Shown: in pieces, positions 1 to 8,433 of the stretch
How positions within the stretch are numbered: the first letter of the stretch is position 1
Layout: each line of letters starts with the position of its first letter
From: CAMAUF01 sp046152925
GTDB lineage: Bacteria > Chloroflexota > Dehalococcoidia > Tepidiformales > Tepidiformaceae
NCBI GenBank assembly: GCA_046152925.1
Contig: JBJXFX010000113.1
Location: 1-33,288 of the forward strand
DNA: 33,288 nt
Reading direction: 5' to 3'
Notes under the pieces: generated by a model
Told to the model about the DNA's origin: nothing
Seen by the model: only the letters and a program-made list of their open reading frames with translations
The model's database searches: none
Position numbers and translations under genes: made by a program

Positions 1-35
1 GGTGGGCCTCTTCGCTGTCGTCGTGGCCCTTTCCC

Positions 36-1199
36 TTAGCCCCGCTGCAGGCCGAAACCTCGCTGAGCGATGATGTTGCGCATCACCTCGTTCGACCCGG
101 CCCCGAACGTCGGCATTACCGCCGATCGATAGCCGTTCTCGATGCGGCCGCCAATCGGGGCGCGCGCCTCGAACGGCGTCAATTGGCCTCCGAGCCCCAG
201 CAGCTTGATCCCCGCGTTTTGCAGGCGCTGCATCATCTCCGTCGAGAAGATCTTGACGATGCTCGCCTCATAGTTCGGGTGCTCGCCGCGCTTCAGCATC
301 CCAAGAATGCGATAGCTGAGCAGTTGCAACACCTCGAGCTCCACCTTGAACGTCGACAGCGTGATCTTCACCTGATCGCGGTCCCAGGGCTTCCCAGCAC
401 CGGCGTCCGGCGTCTGCGCCCAGCGGTAGAGCGAATCCCAGACGGCCCGGACGCTCGAGACCGTGAAGATCGAAACGCGCTCATGGTCGAGAGCGTGGGC
501 CGCGTAATACCAGCCGCGATTCTCTTCGCCAACGAGCGCCGTCCGCGGGACCACGACGTCGGCGTAGTAGACCTCGTTCGTCCGGTACCCGGCGAGCGTC
601 CAGATCGGCTTCACGGTGATGCCCGGCGTTTTCAGGTCGACCAGGAACATAGAGATGCCCTTATGCTTCGGCGCCGCTGGGTCGCTGCGGGCTGCGAGCC
701 AGACGTACTCAGAGCGGTGCGCGGAGCTCGTGAATCGCTTTATCCCGTTGAGCACGTAGCTGTCGCCGTCACGCACCGCGCGAAGCTGCAGCGAGGCGAG
801 GTCGGTGCCGGAATCGGGCTCGGTGTAGCCGAGGGCGAACTCGACATCGCCGCGGGCGATCGGCGGCAGGAAGCGCTCGCGCTGCTCATCGGTGCCAAAC
901 TGCATGAGGACAGGCCCGACCTGTTGGACGGCCACCGTCGCCTTTGGCGCCCCGACGTAATTGCAGGCCTCTTGGAAGAGGTACATCTCTTCGAAGGTGC
1001 GGCGTTGCCCGCCGTACTCTTCTGGCCAGGCCATCGTCAGCCAGCCTTTGGCGGCGAGCTTCTTGCGAAAGCCGCGTTCGGCATCGTAGTTGTCGCCCTC
1101 GGCGCCACGGGAGCGCATTTCGGCGGGCCATTCGGCATCCAGGAACGTCCGGACCTCTTTCTCGAAGGCAAGGGCCTCCGGGGCAAACGCGAACTCCAT
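36..1199 (-). CDS. acyl-CoA dehydrogenase family protein
   Basis: A 387-residue flavoprotein of the acyl-CoA dehydrogenase family, which introduces an alpha-beta double bond into acyl-CoA thioesters using FAD. The central segment TEPDSGTDLASLQ is the family's flavin/substrate motif, and the C-terminal stretch PTFGAGSNEVMRNIIAQRG is typical of the helical FAD-binding end. Length matches the family (about 380-400). The start at 1199 is preceded by a GGAGG ribosome binding site (CTGGAGGCTCGCT before ATG), and a -10-like TAGAGT lies at 1232-1237. The acyl-CoA-linked phosphotransferase-like protein two genes upstream suggests a shared acyl-CoA or aromatic-acid degradation role. The exact substrate cannot be read from sequence. 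Confidence 0.95.
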   Translation of the reverse strand: MEFAFAPEALAFEKEVRTFLDAEWPAEMRSRGAEGDNYDAERGFRKKLAAKGWLTMAWPEEYGGQRRTFEEMYLFQEACNYVGAPKATVAVQQVGPVLMQFGTDEQRERFLPPIARGDVEFALGYTEPDSGTDLASLQLRAVRDGDSYVLNGIKRFTSSAHRSEYVWLAARSDPAAPKHKGISMFLVDLKTPGITVKPIWTLAGYRTNEVYYADVVVPRTALVGEENRGWYYAAHALDHERVSIFTVSSVRAVWDSLYRWAQTPDAGAGKPWDRDQVKITLSTFKVELEVLQLLSYRILGMLKRGEHPNYEASIVKIFSTEMMQRLQNAGIKLLGLGGQLTPFEARAPIGGRIENGYRSAVMPTFGAGSNEVMRNIIAQRGFGLQRG

Positions 1200-1278
1200 A
1201 GCGAGCCTCCAGGCGCACAGTCAGTCGCCCGACTCTACCGACGCGACGCTACGGGCGCCAGCCGCGCGAAAGACCGAA

Positions 1279-3711
1279 TCACGGCGCAGCGCCGGTGATG
1301 ACCAGCCCCGCTCGTGCACGGATGTCGGCAGAGGAGAGGCCGATGCGGAGCTCGAAGGCGCCGGGCTCACACTTCCAGCCGCCCGGCTGGTCGTCATCCC
1401 AGAACGCGAAGGCCCGCGGGGCAAGCTCGAACGCGACCCGCTGGGTCTCGCCAGCCGCCAGCGTCACCTTCGCGAACGCGTTCAGCTCCTGCGGTGGGCG
1501 GGCCACGCTCGCCTCCGAGTCGTGGACGTACAGCTGGACGACGGTGCTCCCGGCCCGGCCGCTGGTATTGCGGACGTCAACCGAGCACCGCACCGGTTCG
1601 CGTAGCGGCGCCTCCCGGCGTTCCAAGATAAGCGGGCCCAGCTCGAACGCTGCGTAACTCAGGCCGTGGCCGAACGGATACTTCACCGGCAGCCCTCTGG
1701 CTTCGTACCAGCGATGGCCAATGAATACGCCCTCTCCATACGCGACGCGTCCCTCGACGCCGGGGTAATTTGCGAAGGCGGGCGTGTCTTCGAGTCGCAC
1801 CGGGAAGGTCGTCGGCAGGCGGCCGCCGGGGTCGGCCTCGCCACAGAGCACATCCGCGAGGGCTCGCCCGCACTCCTGGCCCGGGAACCACATCTCGACA
1901 AGCGCGGCGACGCCCGTATCCCACGACGTGTCGAACGGCGAGCCCGTATTCAGGACGACGACCGTCCGCGGGTTCGCCGCCGCGACTCGCCGGATAAGCT
2001 CCGCCTGGTCGCCGGGGAGGTCGAGGCTCTTGCGGTCGACGCCTTCGCTCTCGAACTCGCTGTTCGTCCCGGCGACGACTATCGCCACGTCCGCCCAGGC
2101 CGCGGCTACGACCGCGCGCTCCATGGCGTCGGCGTGCTGCGGAGGTTGGAGACCGAACCGGTAGGTTGCGATTCGGGCATCCGGGACATAGGCCTTCGCT
2201 CGCAGGGCATAGGTGCGCCCGGCTTCGAAGCGGACCGGGAGCCGGACCTGCGTCCTGCCCTGGTATGCGTTCGCGGGGGGTGCGACGGTGTCCAACACGA
2301 GCGCGCCGTCGACGAACAACCGGCCAGCGCTCAGCGAGACCGTCCAATCGCCGGACTCTGGGCAGGTGAACTCGCCCGCGGCGACAATGTCGACCGGCCC
2401 CCGCCCGACGCCCGGGACGTCGCCGATCCAGGTCAGCATCAACTCGCGGACCTGCTGGGTGGCCAGCACGTCGGCCTCCCCGGGCCGATGGAACGTGACG
2501 CTGAAGCCCGCTTTGCCGCCACTTCGGACGCCGAGCGGGCCGGCCGGCGGCGGGACGCGGTCAATCGTGCAGCCATGCTCGAAGAGAACCTCGACGCCCG
2601 GGCCGAGCCGCCCGCGGAGGCCGTCGAGCGGGCTTACGGCATAGTGCGGAGTCACATTCGCCGAGCCACCGCCCTGGATGCGGCCGGTCGCGGCATTGGG
2701 CCCGATCACGGCGACGCGGCGGAGCTTCGCCGGGTCGAGCGGCAAGATGCCATCATTCTTGAGGAGGACGATCGCCTCCTGAGCAGCCCGCCGCATGACC
2801 TCGCGGTCCTGCGGGAGGTCGAGGGCGCGCTCGGGCGGGCGCTCGTAGCCGGGCTCGAGGATGCCGCACCACTCCATCACGGTAAGCAGCCGGATGACCT
2901 TCTCGTCGACCACCCAGTTCGGCACCTCGCCGCTGGTCACAGCCTCCAGCAGCTTGTCGCCCATCCAGTTCGGAGGGCCCGGCATCTCGACGCCAAGACC
3001 CGCGTTCGCCGAAGCCGCGGTCGACTGCGTCCCAAACCAGTCCGAGACGATGAAGCCGTCGAACTCCCATTCGTGGGCGAGGACAGCGCGGAGCAGCCAG
3101 TCATGCTCCGCGCAGTAGTTCCCGTTGAGGCGATTGTAGGCGGACATGATCGACTTCGACCGCGAGCGCACGACGGCCGCTTCGAACGGCGCGAGGTACA
3201 CCTCCCGCAGCGTCCGCGAGTCGACGTCGCTTGAGATCGTCATGCGCTCGAACTCTTGGTCGTTGGCGACGAAGTGCTTGATCGCCGTCGCCACGCGTTG
3301 GGACTGGACGCCCTCGACGTACGCAGCGGCGAGCTCCGAGGCGAGGTGCGGGTCTTCGCTGTAGCACTCGAAGTGGCGGCCGTTCAGCGGGTGGCGGTGC
3401 ATGTTCACGGTCGGCCCGAGCAGCACCTGGGCGCCCTTCGTCAGTGCTTGGCTGCCCAGCACACGGCCGACCTCTTCGACGAGCGCCGGGTTCCAGGTCG
3501 CGCCCAGCGCGATCCCACAGGGGGCGTTGACGGTCGCCGGGCCGCCATTGAACCACACGCCACGCGCGCCCGACGGGCCGTCGGTCATCTTGAGGGCGGG
3601 TATCCCGAGGCGTCCGATGGGCGGCGTGTGCCAGGTGTCGATCCCCGCGCAGAGGGAGACTTTCTCTTCGATCGTGAGAGCGGCAAGGAGCGTTTCAACG
3701 GCAGCAGACAT
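1279..3711 (-). CDS. GH3 family beta-glucosidase with PA14 domain
   Basis: An 810-residue glycoside hydrolase family 3 enzyme, expected to release terminal beta-linked sugars with retention. The N-terminal barrel carries KHFVANDQE (about 145-153) and the nucleophile motif GFIVSDWFG, with Asp224 as the likely catalytic nucleophile. The second alpha/beta domain begins near residue 310 (AAQEAIVLLKNDGILPL) and appears to be interrupted by a PA14-like carbohydrate-binding insert at about 390-525 (GRLFVDGALVLD). A C-terminal fibronectin-III-like domain ends the protein. The PA14 insert is known in a bacterial GH3 subgroup. No signal peptide is visible, so the enzyme is probably cytoplasmic. The gene is 79 bp upstream of the acyl-CoA dehydrogenase and probably separately controlled. 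Confidence 0.95.
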   Translation of the reverse strand: MSAAVETLLAALTIEEKVSLCAGIDTWHTPPIGRLGIPALKMTDGPSGARGVWFNGGPATVNAPCGIALGATWNPALVEEVGRVLGSQALTKGAQVLLGPTVNMHRHPLNGRHFECYSEDPHLASELAAAYVEGVQSQRVATAIKHFVANDQEFERMTISSDVDSRTLREVYLAPFEAAVVRSRSKSIMSAYNRLNGNYCAEHDWLLRAVLAHEWEFDGFIVSDWFGTQSTAASANAGLGVEMPGPPNWMGDKLLEAVTSGEVPNWVVDEKVIRLLTVMEWCGILEPGYERPPERALDLPQDREVMRRAAQEAIVLLKNDGILPLDPAKLRRVAVIGPNAATGRIQGGGSANVTPHYAVSPLDGLRGRLGPGVEVLFEHGCTIDRVPPPAGPLGVRSGGKAGFSVTFHRPGEADVLATQQVRELMLTWIGDVPGVGRGPVDIVAAGEFTCPESGDWTVSLSAGRLFVDGALVLDTVAPPANAYQGRTQVRLPVRFEAGRTYALRAKAYVPDARIATYRFGLQPPQHADAMERAVVAAAWADVAIVVAGTNSEFESEGVDRKSLDLPGDQAELIRRVAAANPRTVVVLNTGSPFDTSWDTGVAALVEMWFPGQECGRALADVLCGEADPGGRLPTTFPVRLEDTPAFANYPGVEGRVAYGEGVFIGHRWYEARGLPVKYPFGHGLSYAAFELGPLILERREAPLREPVRCSVDVRNTSGRAGSTVVQLYVHDSEASVARPPQELNAFAKVTLAAGETQRVAFELAPRAFAFWDDDQPGGWKCEPGAFELRIGLSSADIRARAGLVITGAAP

Positions 3712-3778
3712 GGTGTACGGAAGCTACTCGCGCGCGGCCCCGGCGGCAAAGCGCGGTCGGTGCGAATGGGCGAAGCCG

Positions 3779-4855
3779 TTAGAAGCTCCCGCGGAGCCTC
3801 GGGTTCGGGCTCGCGTCCGCTTGCGCCAGCGCGAGGTCGATAAGGTTCTTCGCTGATTCGGCCATTGATGCCCCAGCGGCCTCGTTGAAGGTCGTCTTGC
3901 CCTGGGTGTGGCGGTTATAGATGCCCTCCGTGATCACCGCGAGCTTGTAATTCGCGAACACCTCGTAGTAATCGACGTTCGAGACGTCGCGGCCCGTCTG
4001 GCGGCCGTACTCCGCGATGATCTGTTCGCGCGTCCAAAAGCCTTCCTGGGCCGTGATCGCCGACATCGGGCGGGCCCGACGGCGCATCTCGTTGTCGCCG
4101 CTGTTCCCCCAATAGACAAGCGTGTAGCCGAGGTCCGCGATCGGGTCGCCCAGCGTGGACATCTCCCAGTCGAGCACGGCTTCGACTTTGCCGGGGTCAT
4201 CCCGGTTAAAGATGATGTTTCCGAGGCGGTAGTCGCCGTGGACGATAGTCGGCGGCGCGGACTGGGGGATCGCCCCACGCAGCCGCCGGATCAGTTCGTC
4301 AATTTCGGGGATCTCGCGCGTCTTGCTGCGTTCCCATTGTTCCGACCAGCGCCTCACCTGGCGCTCGAGGTACGCCTCCGGCTTGTGGGCGAAATCCCCG
4401 AGGCCGACGGCCGGGTAGTCGATCCCATGGAGCCGGACCATGTTGTCGACCAGCGCCTGGCCGATCTTCCCGCGAGCTTCGGGCGTCTCGGCAAAGCCGG
4501 CCGGCACGTCCGCGACGATGATGATGCCGTCCTTGAAGTCCATAACGTAGAACGGGTACTCGTTCACTGCCGGGTCCTCGCAGAGCGCGAGCATCTTGGG
4601 CGCCGGGTAGCCGACCTTCGTGACCGCCGACTGGACCTTGAACTCGCGCGCCATGTCGTGGGCCGTGGGCAAGACGTGGCCGAGCGGCGGGCGGCGCATC
4701 ACCCACGTGTTGCCGTTGCCGCGGACAAGGTAGGTGATGTTCGAGCGGCCATCGCCGATCAGCTGAAAGTCGAGGTCGCAATCGCCGCCTTCGATCTGCT
4801 GGGCGAACCAACGGCGGACGTTCTCGTAGTTGACGCCGGGGACGTTCGTGGACAT
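3779..4855 (-). CDS. phosphotransferase (APH/ACAD10-11 N-domain-like) family protein
   Basis: A 358-residue aminoglycoside-phosphotransferase/choline-kinase fold protein. The catalytic loop IVHGDYRLGN (His206, Asp208) and metal-binding LDWEMSTLGDP (Asp229) are intact. The same domain occurs fused to acyl-CoA dehydrogenases in ACAD10/ACAD11, and stand-alone bacterial versions usually sit beside acyl-CoA dehydrogenase genes, as here. It probably phosphorylates a hydroxyacyl-type intermediate rather than an antibiotic (inference from family and context). A TATACT -10 hexamer ends 7 nt before the start codon, suggesting a leaderless transcript. Confidence 0.9.
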   Translation of the reverse strand: MSTNVPGVNYENVRRWFAQQIEGGDCDLDFQLIGDGRSNITYLVRGNGNTWVMRRPPLGHVLPTAHDMAREFKVQSAVTKVGYPAPKMLALCEDPAVNEYPFYVMDFKDGIIIVADVPAGFAETPEARGKIGQALVDNMVRLHGIDYPAVGLGDFAHKPEAYLERQVRRWSEQWERSKTREIPEIDELIRRLRGAIPQSAPPTIVHGDYRLGNIIFNRDDPGKVEAVLDWEMSTLGDPIADLGYTLVYWGNSGDNEMRRRARPMSAITAQEGFWTREQIIAEYGRQTGRDVSNVDYYEVFANYKLAVITEGIYNRHTQGKTTFNEAAGASMAESAKNLIDLALAQADASPNPRLRGSF

Positions 4856-4862
4856 AGGCGCG

Positions 4863-4868
4863 AGTATA
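4863..4868 (-). promoter_or_regulatory. candidate -10 element, leaderless promoter of the phosphotransferase gene
   Basis: TATACT on the minus strand with 7 nt between it and the ATG at 4855. Transcription would then start at or next to the start codon. No clear -35 hexamer is visible. Confidence 0.45.
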
Positions 4869-4917
4869 GCGGTGCACTCGGCATTGCTACCGCTGACGGC
4901 GAGCGGGTTTTACCGGG

Positions 4918-4923
4918 TATCAT
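4918..4923 (+). promoter_or_regulatory. candidate -10 element, leaderless promoter of the antitoxin-toxin pair
   Basis: TATCAT with 6 nt between it and the ATG at 4930, again the spacing expected for a leaderless mRNA. It is divergent from the phosphotransferase promoter, so both lie in a 74-bp intergenic region. Confidence 0.35.
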
Positions 4924-4929
4924 GGGAGC

Positions 4930-5139
4930 ATGGCAGTGGAGACGGAACTCAAGGTCCAATACCTCACCGACTGCGACGGCAAGCGGACGGCGGTCGTCAT
5001 CGCGATCCAGGACTACGAGGCGCTTCTCGAAGACCTCGAAGATGCGGTCGACCGCGCACTCATGGCTCAGCGACGTGACGAACCCCGCATGTCGCACGAC
5101 GAGTTCGTACGCCAGTTGAAGCGCGATGGCCTCCTATAG
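4930..5139 (+). CDS. Phd/YefM- or RelB-like antitoxin
   Basis: A 69-residue acidic small protein. The segment VVIAIQDYEALLEDLEDAVDR has the prevent-host-death/RelB-like pattern (a beta strand followed by a YExLLEDLED helix). It overlaps the downstream toxin reading frame by 14 bp (5126-5139), the usual coupled arrangement in type II modules. In this family the antitoxin binds its operator DNA through the N-terminus and neutralises the toxin through the C-terminal helix. Because the neighbouring toxin frame is broken, this antitoxin may now be an orphan. Confidence 0.75.
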   Translation: MAVETELKVQYLTDCDGKRTAVVIAIQDYEALLEDLEDAVDRALMAQRRDEPRMSHDEFVRQLKRDGLL

Positions 5140-5393
5140 GGTCGACTGGTCGGCCACGGCCCAAAAGGAACTCCGAGCCGTTTCGCCAGCGCATCGCCCA
5201 CGCCTGATCGAGGCCCGCCGCCAGGTTATGCGAAGACCCGACCCCACCGGGGAGCGTTCGGCTCAAGGGCGACCTGGCAGAATACAGAATCCGAGTTGGC
5301 GACTACCGCATCCTCTACGACATCTATCAAGACGAGGTGGTCGTCCTCGTGCTCCACGTCGGGCACCGGCGTGAGGTCTACCGAAGGTCATGA
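5126..5393 (+). pseudogene. RelE/ParE-family toxin, frameshifted
   Basis: The first frame (from 5126) starts MASYRVDWSATAQKELRAV and runs RLIEA, typical of RelE/ParE N-termini. The conserved remainder is in a different frame: RLCEDPTPPG, then VRLKGDLAEYRIRVGDYRIL, then YDIYQDEVVVLVLHVGHR, ending RREVYRRS with a TGA at 5391-5393. The break falls at about 5211-5222 and is consistent with one extra or two missing bases. Rejoined, it would be about 88 residues, the usual family size. As written, translation from 5126 leaves the family sequence and ends at 5374. The rest is so well conserved that the lesion is either very recent or a sequencing error. Confidence 0.8.
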
Positions 5394-5522
5394 GGTCGTC
5401 CGATTCCCGAGACAGGGGCCGAACGGCGCGATCCACGGGCCGCTTCGCTCACGTATCGTACACGAGCGGCCGCCAGGCCGCGCCGGTGGGCGCGCCCGGC
5501 AAACCCGCACCTGGGAGCGAGC

Positions 5523-7199
5523 GTGACCCCCATTTCAGAACTCGCCAACACCTTCGTCGAGCGCCTCGCCGCCCTCGACCCCGTCTCCGCGACCGGGATG
5601 GGCATCGCTGGCCACGACCATCGGCTCACCGACTACTCCCCCGACGGCGAGGCCGCGGTCAGCGCCCTCTATCGCGAAACACTCGCCGCACTCGCTGCGC
5701 TCCGTCCGCAGGACGAACGCGACCGCATCGCCAAGGAGGCGATCCACGAACGCCTCCAACTTCGCCTCGACCGCGTGGCCGCGGGCGACCACCTCCGCGA
5801 ATTGAGCATCATCCGCTCACCGCTCCGCGGCATTCGCGGGACCTTCGACCTCATGCCGAAGGCCACCGAGGACGATTGGGCAGCTATCTCGACCCGCCTC
5901 GCCGAGGTTCAAGCTTCGGTCGCCAGTTTCCAGCGGACACTCGAAGAAGGCGCCCGGCGCGGCCTCACGGCGGCAAGGCGTCAGGTGCAAGCCAACATCG
6001 ACCAGTCCGAAGCGTGGGCCGGCCTGCAAGAACCCGGCTTCTTTCAGGGACTTGTTGCGGGGTTCGATGCCGCGGCGGTCGATGCGCCAGCCCTCCGTGC
6101 GGACATCGAGCGCGGGGCGGCCGCCGCGGGCGAGGCCTATGCCGGCGCGGCGCGCTTTCTCCGCGAGACCTACTTCGACCAAGCGACGGACGCCGATGGC
6201 GTCGGTCCCGAGCGTTACCAGCGCGAATCGCGCAACTTCAACGGCATCGCCTTGGACATCGAAGACACCTACCGCTGGGGTTGGGACGAGCTCCACCGGA
6301 TCGAAGGCGAGATGCAGGCGACCGCGGCCAAAATCCTCGACGGCGCCACCGTGCCCGAGACGATCGCCTTCCTCGAACGCGACCCCGCCCGCGCAATCGG
6401 CGGCGTCGACGCCTTCCAGCGCTGGATGCAGGACCTCCAAGACCGGACGATCGCCGAGATGGACGGCAAGCACTTCGAAATCCCCGAGCCGTTGCGCCGT
6501 ATCGAGGCGCTGATCGCACCGCCAGGCGGCGCCTTGGCGATGTACTACACCGGCCCGAGTGAGGACTTCAGCCGCCCCGGCCGCACCTGGTACCCGACGG
6601 GAGGCAAGACGCGCTTCCCCCTGTGGGGCGAGGTGTCCATCGCCTACCACGAAGGCGTCCCAGGGCACCACCTCCAGGTCGGCATGACGCGGTACCTCGC
6701 TGACAAGCTCACCCGCTTCCAAGCACTCGGCCTTTCGAGCACATCCGGCTATGGCGAAGGGTGGGCGCTTTACGCCGAGCGGTTGATGGGCGAGCTCGGC
6801 TACCTCGAAGTGCCCGACTATTACCTCGGGATGCTCCGCGCCCAGGCCCTCCGTGCGGTGCGCGTGATCGTCGACATCGGCATGCACCTCGGCCTCCGGA
6901 TCCCAGCGGACGACCGCTTCCACCCCGGCGAAGTCTGGGACGCTGCCTTGGGCGACGCGTTCGCCAAGGAGCGCTCCTGCTTCCCAGAGGAGTTCATGCG
7001 CAGCGAAGTGACGCGCTACCTCGGGACGCCCGGCCAGGCGATCAGCTACAAGGTCGGCGAGCGCTGCTGGCTCGAAGCGCGCGAGGCGGCCAAGCGGGCG
7101 GCGGGCGAGGCCTTCGACCTCAAGGCCTGGCACCAACGCGCGCTCGAATTGGGGCCAATGGGTCTGGCACAGATGCAGCGGGAGTTGGGCGGTCTCTAG
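5523..7199 (+). CDS. DUF885 family protein (putative zinc carboxypeptidase-like)
   Basis: A 558-residue DUF885 protein. The hallmark HEGVPGHH lies at residues 376-383, preceded by the family's FPLWGEVSIAY, and resembles the HExxH zinc site of M32-like peptidases. Family members are annotated as putative metallopeptidases or hydrolases and the substrate is generally unknown. The start is GTG at 5523, giving VTPISELANTF, after a GGGAG-like ribosome binding site. The stop codon is interlocked with that of the convergent gene downstream (CTAG at 7196-7199). No signal peptide is visible. Confidence 0.9.
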   Translation: MTPISELANTFVERLAALDPVSATGMGIAGHDHRLTDYSPDGEAAVSALYRETLAALAALRPQDERDRIAKEAIHERLQLRLDRVAAGDHLRELSIIRSPLRGIRGTFDLMPKATEDDWAAISTRLAEVQASVASFQRTLEEGARRGLTAARRQVQANIDQSEAWAGLQEPGFFQGLVAGFDAAAVDAPALRADIERGAAAAGEAYAGAARFLRETYFDQATDADGVGPERYQRESRNFNGIALDIEDTYRWGWDELHRIEGEMQATAAKILDGATVPETIAFLERDPARAIGGVDAFQRWMQDLQDRTIAEMDGKHFEIPEPLRRIEALIAPPGGALAMYYTGPSEDFSRPGRTWYPTGGKTRFPLWGEVSIAYHEGVPGHHLQVGMTRYLADKLTRFQALGLSSTSGYGEGWALYAERLMGELGYLEVPDYYLGMLRAQALRAVRVIVDIGMHLGLRIPADDRFHPGEVWDAALGDAFAKERSCFPEEFMRSEVTRYLGTPGQAISYKVGERCWLEAREAAKRAAGEAFDLKAWHQRALELGPMGLAQMQRELGGL

Positions 7200-7780
7200 C
7201 CTCGACCCCTAAGCATGCCGGTGGCGAGCCGGATACCGGCGTCCCAGCCGGGCGCCCTCCCGCCCGGCGGCGGACGGACTCCGGTGAGGTCTACCCCCGC
7301 AGTCCCCAGCAACCATGAGATGGCCGAGTCCGAGGTCCACATCTCCTTCATCCCGTGGAGGCGGCGTCCCCAGGTATGCGGCGGCACGCTCGGCGCAAGC
7401 CTGAGCACGCGTTCGACAGCCGCCACCTCCTCCGAGAGGCAGACCGGGCTCGCGACCGCCCACCCTTCGTCTGGGAGGCGCTCAACGGTGAGCTCGCGCA
7501 ACTGGTAGCGAAAGAGCCGCCACCGGGCGAGCGGCTTCGAGAAGACCGCGCCCACGACGATCGGTGGCTCCGGCGTGCCGATGAACTCCGGTGTCAACTC
7601 GAGCGTGCGCGTGACGCCATCTCCGGCGTGGAGCTTCAGGGCCGAATGGTACAAGGTGGCACGAGGGCGACGAGCCCGTGCCGCTTCGAACGCTTCCCAG
7701 AGCCAGAGGCTCGCCCGTTGGGCGCGCGGCGTCCCCGCTGCGACCGGGATCCAGTAGAGCTCGACTGCGCACATTCCCAT
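7196..7780 (-). CDS. hypothetical protein
   Basis: A 194-residue protein I do not recognise. It has an Arg-rich middle, a HSALKLHAGDG segment, and a C-terminal MWTSDSAISWLLGTAGVDL stretch followed by a Pro/Gly-rich tail; no signal peptide or membrane segment is evident. Codon use matches its neighbours and the frame is open along its whole length. Its stop shares CTAG with the convergent DUF885 gene. The start could be 7780 or the second Met at 7774; neither has a strong ribosome binding site. Confidence 0.65.
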   Translation of the reverse strand: MGMCAVELYWIPVAAGTPRAQRASLWLWEAFEAARARRPRATLYHSALKLHAGDGVTRTLELTPEFIGTPEPPIVVGAVFSKPLARWRLFRYQLRELTVERLPDEGWAVASPVCLSEEVAAVERVLRLAPSVPPHTWGRRLHGMKEMWTSDSAISWLLGTAGVDLTGVRPPPGGRAPGWDAGIRLATGMLRGRG

Positions 7781-7851
7781 TTCTGCACGTTAGCCCGGCG
7801 AGCCGGCTTCGTATGCGGTCGGGCGGCCCCGCGAGCTGGGCCGCTTAGACA

Positions 7852-7884
7852 CGAAGAGGCCCTCCGTTCGGAGGGCCTCATTCG
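7852..7884. terminator. GC-rich hairpin, probable terminator or leader structure without U-tract
   Basis: A perfect 10-bp stem, GAGGCCCTCC / GGAGGGCCTC (7856-7865 with 7870-7879), with a 4-nt loop. It is extended by CGAA/TTCG after a one-base bulge. Neither side has a run of T. It stands upstream of the minus-strand hypothetical gene. Confidence 0.5.
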
Positions 7885-8067
7885 ATGTACCAGAAGGTAG
7901 TTCGGAAATCCTCGCCCGCCGGGACCAGCGGTGTGGGAGAGGAAGGGCGCTCGCAGCAAATTGGCGGGGATGGTGTCTGCGAGCACCCTTAGTCAGTGCG
8001 TCCACTGTAGCAACCCGGTGTGAAACCCGTCCGTCCCCTTTGTAAACACTCTGCAAAATCGGTGGGG

Positions 8068-8161
8068 ATGCGCATCCGCTACATCGCGGCCGCGCCGCCG
8101 CTCGCCGCCACCGCCTTCATCTCCTCGCGCGTCGACTCCTCCACGATCTCGCCGTCGGCCA
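8068..8161 (-). pseudogene. duplicated 3' fragment of the ABC ATPase gene (repeat copy A)
   Basis: On the minus strand this encodes VADGEIVEESTREEMKAVAA, then SGGAAAM and stop. It matches the C-terminus of the ABC ATPase ending at 8634 except for one Lys-to-Glu change within the compared coding part. As DNA it matches 8621-8716 with two substitutions and a 2-nt gap. The similarity stops abruptly at 8161, so it is a truncated remnant and not a gene. Confidence 0.9.
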
Positions 8162-8202
8162 CGTTGAAAGGTCGCGTCGTGGAATCGCCGGCCGCGGCCC
8201 GA

Positions 8203-8208
8203 TAGAAT
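8203..8208 (+). promoter_or_regulatory. candidate -10 element of hicBA
   Basis: TAGAAT lies 6 nt before the GTG start of hicB. The spacing suggests a leaderless transcript. It sits just outside the duplicated ATPase fragment. Confidence 0.35.
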
Positions 8209-8214
8209 GCCAGT

Positions 8215-8433
8215 GTGCAGAACGTTTACTCCGCGATCGTCGAACTGGGCGACGACGGCTGGTTCATCGCCCAGTCACCCGAGGTCCCGGGGGCGAATGG
8301 GCAGGGGCGCACGCCACAGGAGGCGATCGATGACCTCCGGGATGCGATCACGTTGGTCCACGAGTACCTCAAGGACGAGGCTGCCCGGCTCGCGTCGGGC
8401 CAGGCCCTTCAAACAACCGTCGCGGTCGGGTGA
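8215..8433 (+). CDS. hicB: HicB-family antitoxin
   Basis: A 72-residue HicB-like protein with the degenerate RNase H-like fold: YSAIVELGDDGWFIAQSPEV, then PGANGQGRTPQEAIDDLRDA. These are the family's hallmark segments. It neutralises HicA and, where a DNA-binding domain is present, represses the operon; this short form lacks an obvious one. The start is GTG at 8215. The stop overlaps the hicA start by 4 bp (GTGA). The order hicB-hicA, antitoxin first, is common for this compact form. Confidence 0.9.
   Translation: MQNVYSAIVELGDDGWFIAQSPEVPGANGQGRTPQEAIDDLRDAITLVHEYLKDEAARLASGQALQTTVAVG

Larger units (their letters stand above)
7781..8214. other. 434-bp non-coding stretch with hairpin and gene fragment
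   Basis: No convincing gene here. It holds a strong GC hairpin (7852-7884), a second weaker pairing (CTCGCAG with CTGCGAG, about 7949-7984), and from 8068 a duplicated 3' fragment of the ABC ATPase gene. The hicBA start lies at its right edge. Confidence 0.7.

Noticed and set aside
1666..3234. 522-codon plus-strand open frame over the GH3 gene
   Set aside because: Antisense shadow of a well-supported enzyme.
3779..4855. Aminoglycoside resistance gene
   Set aside because: The kinase motifs are those of the acyl-CoA-dehydrogenase-linked subgroup and the neighbours are metabolic, so antibiotic resistance is not supported.
5817..7136. 439-codon minus-strand open frame over the DUF885 gene
   Set aside because: Antisense shadow; no recognisable motif.
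7852..8060. T-box-like leader on the minus strand
   Set aside because: A terminator-like stem and a TGGTAC string are present, but the conserved T-box sequence and a downstream aminoacyl-tRNA synthetase or amino-acid gene are missing.
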